From assembly GCF_900109355.1 (NCBI RefSeq), contig NZ_FOBF01000016.1, forward strand, positions 155,898 to 219,897: DNA of 64,000 nt, read 5' to 3'. Under the pieces are notes generated by a model, which was given only the letters and a program-made list of their open reading frames with translations, did not search any database and had not been told where the DNA came from. Positions within the stretch are counted from its first letter, which is position 1; every line of letters starts with the position of its first letter. A program made the position numbers and the translations under genes. The stretch comes from Nonomuraea pusilla (lineage in GTDB: Bacteria > Actinomycetota > Actinomycetes > Streptosporangiales > Streptosporangiaceae). Below are positions 16,050 to 24,702 of the stretch, one piece after another.

Positions 16050-16349
16050 TTACTTCTTCTTCCCGACCTTCTTGCCGCCCTGGTTCACCAGCTCCTTGAA
16101 GTCGGAACCGGGGCGGAACTTGGGCGCCCAGCCCTCCTCGACGTTGATTTCCGCACCGGTCGACGGGTTTCTGGCCGTGCGGGCCGGCTTGTGCACCATC
16201 TCGAACGCTCCGAAGCCCGTGATCGAGACCTTGTCACCGTTCGACACGGCCTTCTGAATGGTGTCGACGATCGCGTTCACCGCCTCGGTGGCCGTCTTCT
16301 TGTCGCCCACCCGCTGCGTGATGGCCTCGACGAGTTCTCGCTTGTTCAT
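16050..16349 (-). CDS. hup: HU family nucleoid DNA-binding protein
   Basis: 99 residues, MNKRELVEAI..., a canonical HU. The bacterial histone-like signature GFGAFEMVHKPARTARNPSTG covers the DNA-intercalating beta arm with its conserved Pro. The protein ends in a short GGKKVGKKK tail rather than the long Lys/Ala/Pro tail of the second actinobacterial HU (HupS/HupB type), so this is the short housekeeping form. hup downstream of leuCD is a conserved actinobacterial arrangement. Confidence 0.97.
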   Translation of the reverse strand: MNKRELVEAITQRVGDKKTATEAVNAIVDTIQKAVSNGDKVSITGFGAFEMVHKPARTARNPSTGAEINVEEGWAPKFRPGSDFKELVNQGGKKVGKKK

Positions 16350-16449
16350 GAAAGTCCTGCTCCCCCAGTTACGGCTCGGGGTTCCAGCCCAGACGTTCGA
16401 CGGAGAAACCCCTTACGCGACTCGAAAGTAGGCGTAACCGCGTGGGAAC

Positions 16450-16707
16450 TCAATCACCCACGGTGTTTTCTTCATCGCGTGGCGTGTCGGGCGGCGGTTC
16501 CAGCGCCCCGAGAAACGCGTCGAGCCGCGCGGCGGCCCTTTCCGGGTCGCGCTTGGCCAGGTCGCAAATGGCGAGATGGCGGCGGGCCAGCCGCTCCTTT
16601 TCCGCGGCCTGGCCCGGCTCCCCGGCCGGGAGCATGCGGACGCGGCGGTGCGCCTCGCGCAACCGCCGCGCCAGTTCGTCGTCGTCTAGACGGTCGTCGG
16701 CAGCCAT
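16450..16707 (-). CDS. Small charged protein overlapping leuD
   Basis: 85 residues from ATG 16705-16707. The sequence is rich in Arg, Asp, Glu and Ala and strongly helical (DDDELARRLREAHRRVR, then KERLARRHLAICDLAKRD), with no membrane segment or known motif. The start lies inside the last codons of leuD, giving a 22-base same-strand overlap, so it is translationally coupled to leuD. It could be a conserved actinobacterial hypothetical; function unknown. Confidence 0.65.
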   Translation of the reverse strand: MAADDRLDDDELARRLREAHRRVRMLPAGEPGQAAEKERLARRHLAICDLAKRDPERAAARLDAFLGALEPPPDTPRDEENTVGD

Positions 16708-17273
16708 GGCTGCCGCCCATTCTCGTACGCCGCGATGTCGTCGGCGTGACGCAGGGTCAGCCCGATGTCGTCGAGGCCCTCCAGGAGCCGCCAGCGGGTG
16801 TAGTCGTCGATCTCGAACGGGACGGTCTCGTCCGCCCAGCGGACCTCGCGGCCCTCCAGGTCGACGGTCACCTGCAGCGTGGGGTCGGCCTCGACCGCGG
16901 CCTGCAGCGCCTCGACCTTGTCGCCGGGCAGGACGACGGGCAGCAGGCCCATCTTGGTGGAGTTGTTGCGGAAGATGTCGCCGAACCTGGCGGCGATCAC
17001 GACGCGGAACCCGTACTGCTGCAGGGCCCACACGGCGTGCTCGCGGGAGGAGCCGGTGCCGAAGTCGGGGCCGGAGACCAGGACGGTGCCGCCCGCGTAG
17101 GCGGGGTCGTTCAGCACGAACGACGGGTCCTCGCGCCAGGCGGCGAACAGGCCCTTCTCGAAGCCGGTGCGGCTGACCTGCTTGAGCCAGACGGCCGGGA
17201 TGATCTGGTCGGTGTCGACGTTGCTGCGGCGCAGCGGCACCGCCGTACCGGTGTGGGTGGTGAAGGCTTCCAT
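16686..17273 (-). CDS. leuD: 3-isopropylmalate dehydratase small subunit
   Basis: 195 residues. LeuD is the swivel-domain subunit that, with LeuC, isomerises 2-isopropylmalate to 3-isopropylmalate in leucine synthesis. The N-terminal RRSNVDTDQIIPAVWLK and the catalytic GSSREHAVWAL segment with its active-site Ser are present. It starts 11 bp after leuC ends, so the two subunits are cotranscribed. Confidence 0.97.
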   Translation of the reverse strand: MEAFTTHTGTAVPLRRSNVDTDQIIPAVWLKQVSRTGFEKGLFAAWREDPSFVLNDPAYAGGTVLVSGPDFGTGSSREHAVWALQQYGFRVVIAARFGDIFRNNSTKMGLLPVVLPGDKVEALQAAVEADPTLQVTVDLEGREVRWADETVPFEIDDYTRWRLLEGLDDIGLTLRHADDIAAYENGRQPWLPTTV

Positions 17274-17284
17274 CGTTCGGTCTC

Positions 17285-18670
17285 CTAGAGGTCGGCGGGG
17301 GCGGTCAGGCGGCCGGTGACCGCGGTCGCGGCGGCGACCTGCGGCGACACCAGGTGGGTGCGGCCACCCTTGCCCTGGCGGCCCTCGAAGTTGCGGTTGG
17401 AGGTGGAGGCGCTGCGCTCGCCGGGCTGGAGCGTGTCGGGGTTCATGCCGAGGCACATCGAGCAGCCGGCCTCGCGCCACTCGGCGCCCGCGGACCTGAA
17501 CACCTCGTGCAGGCCCTCCTGCTCGGCCTGCAGCTTGACCAGCATCGAGCCGGGCACGATGAGCGTGCGCGTCTTCACCTGGCGGCCGCGCAGGATCTCG
17601 GCGGCGGCGCGCAGGTCCTCGATGCGGCCGTTGGTGCACGAGCCGACGAAGACGGTGTCGACCTCGACCTCGCGCAGCGGCGTGCCGGCGGTGAGGCCCA
17701 TGTACTCCAGGGCGCGCTCGGCGGCGGCCCGCTCCACCGGGTCGGAGAAGCTCTCGGGGCTCGGCACGGACTCGCCGAGCGGCAGGCCCTGCCCGGGGTT
17801 GGTGCCCCACGTGACGTACGGCGTGAGGGTGGAGGCGTCGATCTCGACGACCTTGTCGAACACGGCGTCGTCGTCGGTGCGCAGCGTCTTCCAGTACTCG
17901 ACGGCCTGGTCCCACAGCTCGCCCTGCGGCGCGTGCGGGCGGCCCTCCAGGTAGGCGAACGTGGTCTCGTCCGGCGCGATCAGGCCGGCGCGGGCGCCCG
18001 CCTCGATGGACATGTTGCAGACGGTCATCCGGCCCTCCATGGAGAGCTTGCGGACGGCCTCGCCGCGGTACTCGACGATGTAGCCCTGGCCGCCGCCGGT
18101 GCCGATCCTGGCGATGATGGCGAGGATGAGGTCCTTGGCGGTGACGCCGGGGGGCAGCTCGCCCGACACCTCGATGGCCATGGTCTTCGGCCGGTAGGCG
18201 GGCAGCGTCTGGGTGGCCAGGACGTGCTCGACCTCGGAGGTGCCGATGCCGAAGGCGATGGCGCCGAACGCGCCGTGGGTGGAGGTGTGCGAGTCGCCGC
18301 AGACGATGGTCATGCCCGGCTGGGTCAGGCCGAACTGCGGGCCGATGATGTGCACGACGCCCTGACCGGCGTCGCCCATCGGGTGCAGCCGGACGCCGAA
18401 CTCGGCGGCGTTCTTGCGCAGCGTCTCGACCTGCGTCTTGGACACCGGGTCGGAGATCGGCCCGAGCACGGTCGGGACGTTGTGGTCCTCGGTGGCGATG
18501 GTGAGATCGGGCCGCCGCACGCCTCGCCCGGCGAGACGGAGCCCGTCGAACGCCTGGGGGCTGGTCACCTCGTGGATGAGGTGCAGGTCGATGTAGAGCA
18601 GGTCGGGTTCGCCCTCGGCACGTCGGACGACGTGCTGCTCCCAGACCTTCTCGGCCAGTGTGCGGCCCAT
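17285..18670 (-). CDS. leuC: 3-isopropylmalate dehydratase large subunit
   Basis: 461 residues from the ATG at 18668-18670, preceded by GGAGGAG; an ATG 21 bp upstream was rejected because the SD lies after it. LeuC carries the aconitase-type [4Fe-4S] cluster. The cluster cysteines are visible in VFVGSCTNGR and in EAGCSMCLGMN (C-x2-C). The early DHNVPT motif is an aconitase signature. Transcription diverges from ndgR 62 bp away, and NdgR-type IclR proteins are known to control leuCD in Streptomyces. Confidence 0.97.
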   Translation of the reverse strand: MGRTLAEKVWEQHVVRRAEGEPDLLYIDLHLIHEVTSPQAFDGLRLAGRGVRRPDLTIATEDHNVPTVLGPISDPVSKTQVETLRKNAAEFGVRLHPMGDAGQGVVHIIGPQFGLTQPGMTIVCGDSHTSTHGAFGAIAFGIGTSEVEHVLATQTLPAYRPKTMAIEVSGELPPGVTAKDLILAIIARIGTGGGQGYIVEYRGEAVRKLSMEGRMTVCNMSIEAGARAGLIAPDETTFAYLEGRPHAPQGELWDQAVEYWKTLRTDDDAVFDKVVEIDASTLTPYVTWGTNPGQGLPLGESVPSPESFSDPVERAAAERALEYMGLTAGTPLREVEVDTVFVGSCTNGRIEDLRAAAEILRGRQVKTRTLIVPGSMLVKLQAEQEGLHEVFRSAGAEWREAGCSMCLGMNPDTLQPGERSASTSNRNFEGRQGKGGRTHLVSPQVAAATAVTGRLTAPADL

Positions 18671-18732
18671 GATCTCCTCCTTGAGAATCATCCGACTTGC
18701 TTTCTCATATGTCGAGACGGCAGTATCGGTGT
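18671..18732. promoter_or_regulatory. Divergent leuC/ndgR control region
   Basis: These 62 bp separate divergent leuC and ndgR and must carry both promoters. On the plus strand TTGCTT (about 18699) and CAGTAT (about 18721) are spaced 18 bp and could be the ndgR promoter, leaving a nearly leaderless mRNA. The CTCATATG stretch between them is the only AT-rich part. The NdgR site cannot be defined from sequence alone. Confidence 0.45.
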
Positions 18733-19449
18733 ATGGACAACTCTAGCGGAGTCGGAGTACTGGACAAGGCCGTTCTGGTACTCAACGCCCTCGAAGCAGG
18801 CCCTGCTTCACTGGCTCAGCTCGTTCAGGCCACCGGCCTGGCCCGGCCCACGGCCCACAGACTCGCCGTCGCACTGGAGCACCACCGCATCGTCAGCCGC
18901 GACACGCAGGGCAGATTCGTCCTCGGCCCGCGGCTGTCCGAGTTGTCCACCGCCGCCGGCGAGGACCGGCTGCTCGCCGTGGCCGCCCCCGTGCTGACCC
19001 AGCTCCGCGACCTGACCGGCGAGAGCGCCCAGCTCTACCGCCGCCAGGGCGACGAGCGCGTCTGCGTCGCCGCCGCCGAACGCGCCAGCGGCCTGCGCGA
19101 CACCGTCCCCGTCGGGTCGGCGCTGCCCATGACCGCCGGCTCCGCCGCCCAGATACTCCTCGCCTGGGAGGAGCCCGACCGCCTGCACCGCGGCCTGCGC
19201 GGCGCCAAGTTCACCGCCGCCACCCTCGCCTCCGTCCGCAGGCGCGGCTGGGCCCACAGCGTCGGCGAACGCGAGCAGGGCGTCGCCAGCGTGTCCGCCC
19301 CCATCAGGGGCAGCGGCGGCAAGGTGATCGCCGCCGTCTCCGTCTCCGGCCCGATCGAGCGGCTCACCAGGGCGCCCGGCAGGCTCCACGCGGTGCCCGT
19401 CATGGCCGCCGCCGAGCGGATCACCGAGGCGATGCGCCGCACGTCATGA
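18733..19449 (+). CDS. ndgR: IclR-family transcriptional regulator (NdgR type)
   Basis: 238 residues from ATG 18733 (MDNSSGVGVLDKAV), the usual family start; an upstream in-frame ATG is less likely. The N-terminal winged helix-turn-helix (QLVQATGLARPTAHRLAVALE) is followed by the IclR effector domain. In Streptomyces and Mycobacterium, NdgR/LtbR homologues next to leuCD regulate leucine and other amino-acid genes. The divergent arrangement here supports the same role. Symbol assigned by synteny and N-terminal similarity. Confidence 0.85.
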   Translation: MDNSSGVGVLDKAVLVLNALEAGPASLAQLVQATGLARPTAHRLAVALEHHRIVSRDTQGRFVLGPRLSELSTAAGEDRLLAVAAPVLTQLRDLTGESAQLYRRQGDERVCVAAAERASGLRDTVPVGSALPMTAGSAAQILLAWEEPDRLHRGLRGAKFTAATLASVRRRGWAHSVGEREQGVASVSAPIRGSGGKVIAAVSVSGPIERLTRAPGRLHAVPVMAAAERITEAMRRTS

Positions 19450-19507
19450 TCGGTGAATGCCGGAATTTCGGGAGCCGACTGCCTCGGGAGCGCACTAGCC
19501 TGAGTGG

Positions 19508-21229
19508 GTGACAGATCGCATCGAGGTAGCCGCCACTGAGCTGCGACCCCTGCTCGAAGAGTTCATCATGTGGGCCCGCGTCAACGCGCCCGACAGCGAC
19601 CCCGAGCTCGTGGGGCCCGCAGCACTGTGGCACCGTCTCGCCTTCTCGCAGGACCTCGGCACCTGGAAGCGCGCCGACCTGCGCAACCTGCTGCTCGACC
19701 GCATGCCCAAGGTCGTGGAGGACCCCGACGCCGCGGCCGACGGCATGCTCCCGGCCGTCGACGCGTACCTGACGTTCCTCTCCCAGACCGGCAGGCTCGC
19801 CAAGGGCTCGGACTCCCTCGCAGATCTGCAGGCGGAGCTCGACGACGTCGAAGACGAGTTCGTCGAGCTCATGGAAGACCTCATCGAGGACGACGAGGAC
19901 GACGACGACGAGGAGGCCGGCGACCTCGGCGACTTCGAACCCTTCGCCGACGAGCTGGCCGAGCTCGACACCATCAGGCTGCGGCCCGACTCCGAGCTGG
20001 CCGCGCTGGCCCGCACGGCCCCGCTCGTCGCCAAGGCCCGCGACCTGGCCCTGTGGGTCGGCTCCGGCCGCCGCGTCGGCGAGGACACCCTGCTCAGCGA
20101 CGCCGAGGTGGAGGAGGCGCTGCGGGCCGTCGGCCTGCCGAGGCCCGAGACCGACCGGCCGCTCGCCGAGTCCGTCCCCCACCTGTGGAACATCTGGAAC
20201 CTCGCCGTCGACCTCGAGTTCCTCGAACCCGGCGAGGGCGGCACCGTCCACGTCCAGGACGACACCTCCGACTGGCCGTTCGACGACGACGAGGACGTCC
20301 TCGACGCCTGGATGCTGGGGCTGCACTCGGTCGACTACGGCGACCCCGAGCTGTCCGACGAGGACCTCACGATGGCGCTGGCCGGGCTCACCCGCGGCGT
20401 CCTCGTGCGGCTGCTGCTCGCCGGCGGCTCCCGCGAGATCGACGACCTCGGCAGGGAGCTGGCCGAGGCCGCCGCCGACCTCGACGAGCTGGGCGCCGAG
20501 GCCTGGGAGGCGGCGGGCGACCCGCTGGCCGGCGCGATCGACTGGCTCGTCGGCTACGGCATGGCCGAGGTCGAGGGCGACGCCGTCAGGCTCACCCCGC
20601 TCGGCACCGAGGGCGTCATCCACCTGGTCGACGACGCCGACATCGAGATCGACGCGAGGCCCGCGATCGAGTCCATGACGGCGCACGAGCTGCTCGCGCT
20701 CAGCGCCGAGCTGCCCGAGGACGAAGCCGACGCCGAGTTCGCCGCCTGGATGCGGCTGCGCGAGCCGGCCAAGGCCGCCGAGGAGCTGCTGGAGGCCGCG
20801 GTCGAGGACGAGAACGACGCCCTCATCAGGGTGCAGGCCGCCAGCGTGGTGGGCACGCTGGGCGAGGCGGCCGTCCCGGCCTGGCAGGAGGCGCTCAAGC
20901 AGCCGTCGCTGCGCCCGTACGCGGCGACCCACCTGAGCCAGCTCGGGGTCGAGGGGGCCCCCGAACCCACCCAGGACGACACGCACTGGCTGATCCTCGA
21001 CATGTGGACGATCTCGGCGGGCCTCGGCCGGTCCGAGTTCGTGAGCAGCCTGCAGGACATCGGGCCCGAGATGGTCAACGAGCTGCTCGACGTCATCTGG
21101 AAGATCCCGCACGGCCACGTCGAGGAGCTGCTCGACCTGATTTCCCAGGTGCACCCGGACAAGCAGGTGGCGAAGGCCGCCAAGCGGGCGCTGTTCAAGG
21201 CCCGCTCCGCTGGGCAGCCCGCCAGGTAA
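19508..21229 (+). CDS. Large acidic cytoplasmic protein of unknown function
   Basis: 573 residues from GTG 19508. Strikingly acidic, with an Asp/Glu tract near residues 119-140. No signal peptide or membrane helix. Residues beyond about 400 contain HEAT-like helical segments (AAEELLEAAVEDENDALIR, then a VVGTLGEAAVPAWQEAL repeat), suggesting a protein-binding scaffold. I do not recognise a named family, though similar proteins are common in Streptomyces and relatives. It follows ndgR by 58 bp and ends at a hairpin terminator. Confidence 0.8.
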   Translation: MTDRIEVAATELRPLLEEFIMWARVNAPDSDPELVGPAALWHRLAFSQDLGTWKRADLRNLLLDRMPKVVEDPDAAADGMLPAVDAYLTFLSQTGRLAKGSDSLADLQAELDDVEDEFVELMEDLIEDDEDDDDEEAGDLGDFEPFADELAELDTIRLRPDSELAALARTAPLVAKARDLALWVGSGRRVGEDTLLSDAEVEEALRAVGLPRPETDRPLAESVPHLWNIWNLAVDLEFLEPGEGGTVHVQDDTSDWPFDDDEDVLDAWMLGLHSVDYGDPELSDEDLTMALAGLTRGVLVRLLLAGGSREIDDLGRELAEAAADLDELGAEAWEAAGDPLAGAIDWLVGYGMAEVEGDAVRLTPLGTEGVIHLVDDADIEIDARPAIESMTAHELLALSAELPEDEADAEFAAWMRLREPAKAAEELLEAAVEDENDALIRVQAASVVGTLGEAAVPAWQEALKQPSLRPYAATHLSQLGVEGAPEPTQDDTHWLILDMWTISAGLGRSEFVSSLQDIGPEMVNELLDVIWKIPHGHVEELLDLISQVHPDKQVAKAAKRALFKARSAGQPAR

Positions 21230-21247
21230 CGCCCCCGCCCGTCCTCG

Positions 21248-21283
21248 AAGCCCGGTCGCGACCCGCGCGGCCGGGCTTCTCGC
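21248..21283 (+). terminator. Terminator after the acidic protein gene
   Basis: AAGCCCGG (21248-21255) pairs with CCGGGCTT (21271-21278), with additional GC pairs inside, 18 bp after the stop. The following TCTCG gives only a weak T-tract. Confidence 0.65.
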
Positions 21284-21311
21284 CGCCCTGCCCGTGCCGG
21301 GCCGGAACAGC

Positions 21312-21344
21312 GAAAAGCTCCGGGCCGTGTACGGCACCGGAGCT
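21312..21344 (-). terminator. Terminator of the tRNA-Glu transcript
   Basis: Reading the minus strand away from the tRNAs, AGCTCCGG pairs perfectly with CCGGAGCT around a 13-nt spacer and is followed by TTTTCG. It lies 14 bp beyond the 3' end of the first tRNA-Glu. Confidence 0.8.
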
Positions 21345-21358
21345 GCATGAGAAAGACG

Positions 21359-21431
21359 TAGTCCCGACCGGATTCGAACCGGCGCTACCGCCTTGAGAGG
21401 GCGGCGTCCTGGGCCACTAGACGACGGGACC
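21359..21431 (-). tRNA. tRNA-Glu (anticodon CTC)
   Basis: A complete cloverleaf reads on the minus strand: acceptor GGTCCCG, D-arm, anticodon stem CCGCC/GGCGG enclosing CTCTCAA with anticodon CTC, and T-loop TTCGAAT. CCA is not encoded. This copy is promoter-distal and identical to the next one. Confidence 0.95.
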
Positions 21432-21451
21432 TTGCTGCGCTTGTGGAGTGG

Positions 21452-21524
21452 TAGTCCCGACCGGATTCGAACCGGCGCTACCGCCTTGAGAGGGCGGCGT
21501 CCTGGGCCACTAGACGACGGGACC
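21452..21524 (-). tRNA. tRNA-Glu (anticodon CTC), second copy
   Basis: Identical in sequence to the copy 93 bp away, with the same CTC anticodon and cloverleaf. A 20-bp spacer separates the two, so they are probably cut from one precursor made from the promoter at about 21569-21598. Confidence 0.95.
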
Positions 21525-21568
21525 TGGTCCCACAAGCTGTGTGCCGGGGCTCCCCGGCAACGGAGGTA

Positions 21569-21598
21569 ACTCTACCGCACCCCGGAGACCACTCCAAA
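21569..21598 (-). promoter_or_regulatory. Putative promoter of the tRNA-Glu pair
   Basis: On the minus strand TTTGGA and TAGAGT are spaced 18 bp, about 45 bp upstream of the tRNA 5' end. This matches a sigma-70-like housekeeping promoter. No experimental support. Confidence 0.45.
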
Positions 21599-21653
21599 CC
21601 GCTATCAGCCCGCCAGATCGGCCACCCCGGGGCGGAGGAGGCCGCCTGCCCGG

Positions 21654-22286
21654 CTAGGGGTGGAGGAGACCGCGGCGGTAGGCCTCGCCGACCGCGGCCG
21701 CGCGGTCGCGGACGTCCAGCTTGGCGTAGACGTGCAGCAGGTGCGTCTTCACGCTCGCCTCGCTGATGAAGAGCTCGGCGGCCGCCTCGCGGTTCGTCGC
21801 TCCCCCGGCCACCAGCCGCAGCACCTCCAGCTCACGCCCCGTCAGCACCCCTCGGGCGGGCCTGCGCACATGGTCGGCCAGCCGCCCGGCCGCCGCGGGC
21901 GCGAGCACCGTCTCCCCCCTGTGCGTGGCGCGCACGGCCCGCGCCAGCTCCTCAGGCGGCGCGTCCTTGAGCAGGTAGCCGTCCGCGCCCGCCTCCAGCG
22001 CGGGCAGCACGTCCGTGTCGAAGGTCGTGAGGACGAGCACGCGGGGCGGCTCCCCCTCCCCCGCGGCCCGCAGGGCGCGGATGGCGGCGACGCCGGCCAG
22101 GCCGGGCATGCGCAGGTCCAGCAGGACGACGTCGGGAGCGAGCCGGGCGGTCAGCCGCACCGCCTCCTCACCGTCGCCCGCCTCCCCAGCGATCTCCAGG
22201 TCGGGTTCGCGGCCGAGCACCGCACGCAGGCCGTCGCGCACGATCGGGTGGTCGTCGACGATGAGCAGCCTGATGAGCGTCGTCAT
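21654..22286 (-). CDS. NarL/LuxR-type response regulator
   Basis: 210 residues. The receiver domain has the acidic pair D11-D12, the phosphoacceptor Asp near residue 57 (VVLLDLRMPG) and the LLKDA lysine. The C-terminal LuxR helix-turn-helix reads LTGRELEVLRLVAGG...EASVKTHL. It overlaps the 3' end of the kinase gene by 4 bp and is cotranscribed with it. Target genes are unknown. Confidence 0.95.
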   Translation of the reverse strand: MTTLIRLLIVDDHPIVRDGLRAVLGREPDLEIAGEAGDGEEAVRLTARLAPDVVLLDLRMPGLAGVAAIRALRAAGEGEPPRVLVLTTFDTDVLPALEAGADGYLLKDAPPEELARAVRATHRGETVLAPAAAGRLADHVRRPARGVLTGRELEVLRLVAGGATNREAAAELFISEASVKTHLLHVYAKLDVRDRAAAVGEAYRRGLLHP

Positions 22287-23599
22287 GGACGGCCTTCCGG
22301 AGGTATGGCGGGCACGGCCGCGGCGACGGCGGTGCCGCGGCCGGGCTCTGACTCGACCTCCAGGGTGCCACCGACGCCGCGCACCCGCTGCCGCATGCCG
22401 TCGAGCCCGAAGCCGTCGCCCGGCGCCCGCGGGTCGAATCCCCGCCCGTCATCACGCACGTCCAGCAGGACGCCCCGCGGGCCGCCGTCCCGGCCGCCGG
22501 CGGCGTGGGCGGCGTGCGGGCCGGGGAAGGGGAGGTCCGTGTACGACAGGGTCAGGGCCGCGCGCCGGGCCCCGGCGTGCTTGGCGACGTTGGTCAGCGC
22601 TTCCTGCGCCACCCGGAACAGGGTGTCCTCGACGTCGGCGGCGAGCGCCACGGGCGTCCCCGTGATCTCGACGGCCAGGGCGAGGCCGGTCCGGGCCTCC
22701 CACTCGGCGGCCAGCCGGGTCAGGGCGTCGGGCAGGCGGGAGTCCTCCAGCGGCCCCGGGCGCAGGGCGCGCACGGCGCGGCGGGCCTCGGCGAGGCCGC
22801 TGCGGGCCAGTGCGGACGCCCGGTCGAGGTGGCGTCGCCGCTCCGGCTCACCGGCGGCGGCGTCGGCGGCTGCGAGCTGGCCGATGACGGCGGCGAGGTC
22901 CTGGGCCACGGTGTCGTGGATCTCACCGGCGACGCGCTGCCGCTCGTCGAGCACGCCCGCGTGCCTGGCCTGGTCGAGGAGGCGGGCGTGCAGGGCGGCG
23001 TTCTCGGCCAGGGCGGCGCGCAGCTCCTCGACGAGCCTGCGCCGCCTGTCACTCTCGGCGGAGACGTACCAACCGGCGACGGCCAGCGGGAGTGCCAGGC
23101 CGCCGATGACGACGAGCAGCCCGGCGGTGTCGTCGGCGCCCGCCTGGCCGAGGACGACCGCGGCGGCGGTGAGCGCGACGCCCGCGATGACGAGCCGTCC
23201 GGGGAGCAGGGCGGTGGCGAGCAGGTATCCGGCCGAGGCGAACACCGTGAAGGCGGCGTCGCACGCCACGAGCGCCCCGGCGATCGCCACCAGGCCCGCG
23301 TGGTGCACGACGACCGGCACCCGTCGCGCCCAGCCCCAGGCGGGCGGAAGAGGGGAGCCGCGTCTCAGCCTGCCCTCTCGACGTGGGAGGCCCAGAGGCG
23401 CGAGCCAGAGGGCCGCCAGGACGGCCAGGGGCGGCCAGGACGTGCCCGCCAGCCAGGGGGCGACGGCCAGTGCCGGTGTGCCGGGCCTGGGGCCGCCCGC
23501 GCCGTCGCCGAACGCGACCGCGGCGATCACGGAGACCGCGAGCAGGCCGTAGGCGATGGTCAGGTGCACCAGGCGTTCGCGCCCGTCGAGCCGGCTCAC
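22283..23599 (-). CDS. Membrane histidine kinase (HisKA_3 type)
   Basis: 438 residues. The N-terminal half has about six hydrophobic helices. A coiled region follows, then the dimerisation/phosphoacceptor segment RQRVAGEIHDTVAQ with the His near residue 226, and a C-terminal HATPase with an N-box (EALTNVAKHA), a DDGRGFD G1 box and a GLDGMRQRV G2 box. A Gly/His-rich insertion between the N and G1 boxes (PGPHAAHAAGG) is unusual. The partner is the overlapping NarL-type regulator. The signal is unknown. Confidence 0.95.
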   Translation of the reverse strand: MSRLDGRERLVHLTIAYGLLAVSVIAAVAFGDGAGGPRPGTPALAVAPWLAGTSWPPLAVLAALWLAPLGLPRREGRLRRGSPLPPAWGWARRVPVVVHHAGLVAIAGALVACDAAFTVFASAGYLLATALLPGRLVIAGVALTAAAVVLGQAGADDTAGLLVVIGGLALPLAVAGWYVSAESDRRRRLVEELRAALAENAALHARLLDQARHAGVLDERQRVAGEIHDTVAQDLAAVIGQLAAADAAAGEPERRRHLDRASALARSGLAEARRAVRALRPGPLEDSRLPDALTRLAAEWEARTGLALAVEITGTPVALAADVEDTLFRVAQEALTNVAKHAGARRAALTLSYTDLPFPGPHAAHAAGGRDGGPRGVLLDVRDDGRGFDPRAPGDGFGLDGMRQRVRGVGGTLEVESEPGRGTAVAAAVPAIPPEGRP

Positions 23600-23739
23600 G
23601 TCCCCAGCCTGACATGCCGCGCGCCATGTACCGAGCCTGGGCCGCCTGCCGGTTCGCCGATCGGTTGACGGGGGCGTCCACCGGATGGAGGGCCGGGCGG
23701 GCGATGCGGGAGCCGGGTGCGGCGGGCGAGCATCTTCGC

Positions 23740-24657
23740 ATGAGCGATCACATGAGCAGAGCGGTGGACCGGTCCACGGCCCTCACCGGCGACGGGACCT
23801 CCTCGGACGTGCAGGCGGGGGCGGTGACCACGTACGTGTTCGTGAGCGGGGCGAACGGGGCGCCCGCCCAGGATCCCGAGCTGACGTTGCGCGGGCACCG
23901 CTGCGTGGGGGTGGAGTTGCCTGGCCACGGGGCCGCCCGGCAGTTCGACCTCGCCTACCAGGCCCCCCAGGACCTGGAGCGGCTCGCCGCGCTGCCCTCG
24001 GCCGTCGCGGGCGTCACGCTGGACGACCACGTCGAGGCCACCGTGACGGTCGTGCGCAGGGCCGCCGAGCACGGTCCCGTCGTCCTGGTGGGCGGCAGCC
24101 TGGGCGGCACGGCGATCACGAAGGCCGCCGACGAGGTGCCGCACCTGATCCACCGGCTCGTGTACGACGCCGCGTTCTGCTGCACGGACCTGCGCTCCCC
24201 CGCCGAGTACCTGGAGACGCCCGAGGCGGCGGGGAGCCTCGCGTCGGCCGTGCTGGCCGGGATCGTGGGAGATCCCCGGGTCATCGGGGCGGTCCGGGTG
24301 AACTGGCGTTCGGCCGACAGGGCGTTCGTGGACGCCGTGAAGGCCGCCTTCATGGAGGGCGCGACCGACGGGGAGGTGCTGGCCATGATGAACACGCTGC
24401 TGCCGGACGAGAGCCTGCTGGTGTCGGCGGGCGACGCCCGCGGCCGGCCGGACGCATGGGGCCGGGTGCCGCGTACGTACATCAGGCACACGCGGGACCG
24501 GATGATCCCGCTCGCGCTGCAGGACCGGATGATCAGGGAGGCGGACGCGGCGACGCCGGGCAACGGTTTCGACGTGCGCACGGTGGACGCGCCGCACGCG
24601 CCGACGCCGGCGGTGTACCGGCGGATCACGGAGATCCTGCACCGGCTGGCGGCATAA
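23740..24657 (+). CDS. Alpha/beta-fold hydrolase
   Basis: 305 residues from ATG 23740 (a second ATG lies 12 bp on). The nucleophile elbow is GGSLGG (VLVGGSLGGTAI), with Ser in the usual G-x-S-x-G position, and VELPGHG marks the oxyanion region. The C-terminal VDAPHAPTPAVY supplies the likely catalytic His. It resembles salicylate esterase/hydroxynitrile-lyase-like proteins (methylesterase group), but the substrate is unknown. The first 35 residues are hydrophilic and may not belong to the fold. Confidence 0.8.
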   Translation: MSDHMSRAVDRSTALTGDGTSSDVQAGAVTTYVFVSGANGAPAQDPELTLRGHRCVGVELPGHGAARQFDLAYQAPQDLERLAALPSAVAGVTLDDHVEATVTVVRRAAEHGPVVLVGGSLGGTAITKAADEVPHLIHRLVYDAAFCCTDLRSPAEYLETPEAAGSLASAVLAGIVGDPRVIGAVRVNWRSADRAFVDAVKAAFMEGATDGEVLAMMNTLLPDESLLVSAGDARGRPDAWGRVPRTYIRHTRDRMIPLALQDRMIREADAATPGNGFDVRTVDAPHAPTPAVYRRITEILHRLAA

Positions 24658-24698
24658 GAAAACGGACGCCTCCGTGTGGAGACATCCGCTCTGTTTTC
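24658..24698. terminator. Bidirectional terminator between the hydrolase gene and tRNA-Gln
   Basis: ACGGACGCCTCC pairs (with G-U wobbles) with GGAGACATCCGCT around GTGT. It is flanked by AAAA on the left and TGTTTTCCC on the right, so both strands show a stem followed by U-rich sequence. It separates the plus-strand hydrolase from the convergent minus-strand tRNA-Gln. Confidence 0.75.
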
Positions 24699-24702
24699 CC
24701 TG

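Noticed and set aside
18671..18732. A leader-peptide attenuator before leuC like the one at cimA
   Set aside because: Only 62 bp separate the divergent genes, with no terminator or Leu codon run.
21359..21524. Duplicate tRNA-Glu as a possible integration site
   Set aside because: No integrase, direct repeat or composition change nearby; twin tRNA genes are ordinary.
19421..21535. A 704-codon minus-strand frame opposite the acidic protein
   Set aside because: The plus-strand protein has a better start, a terminator and coding-like composition. The minus frame also runs through both tRNA-Glu genes.
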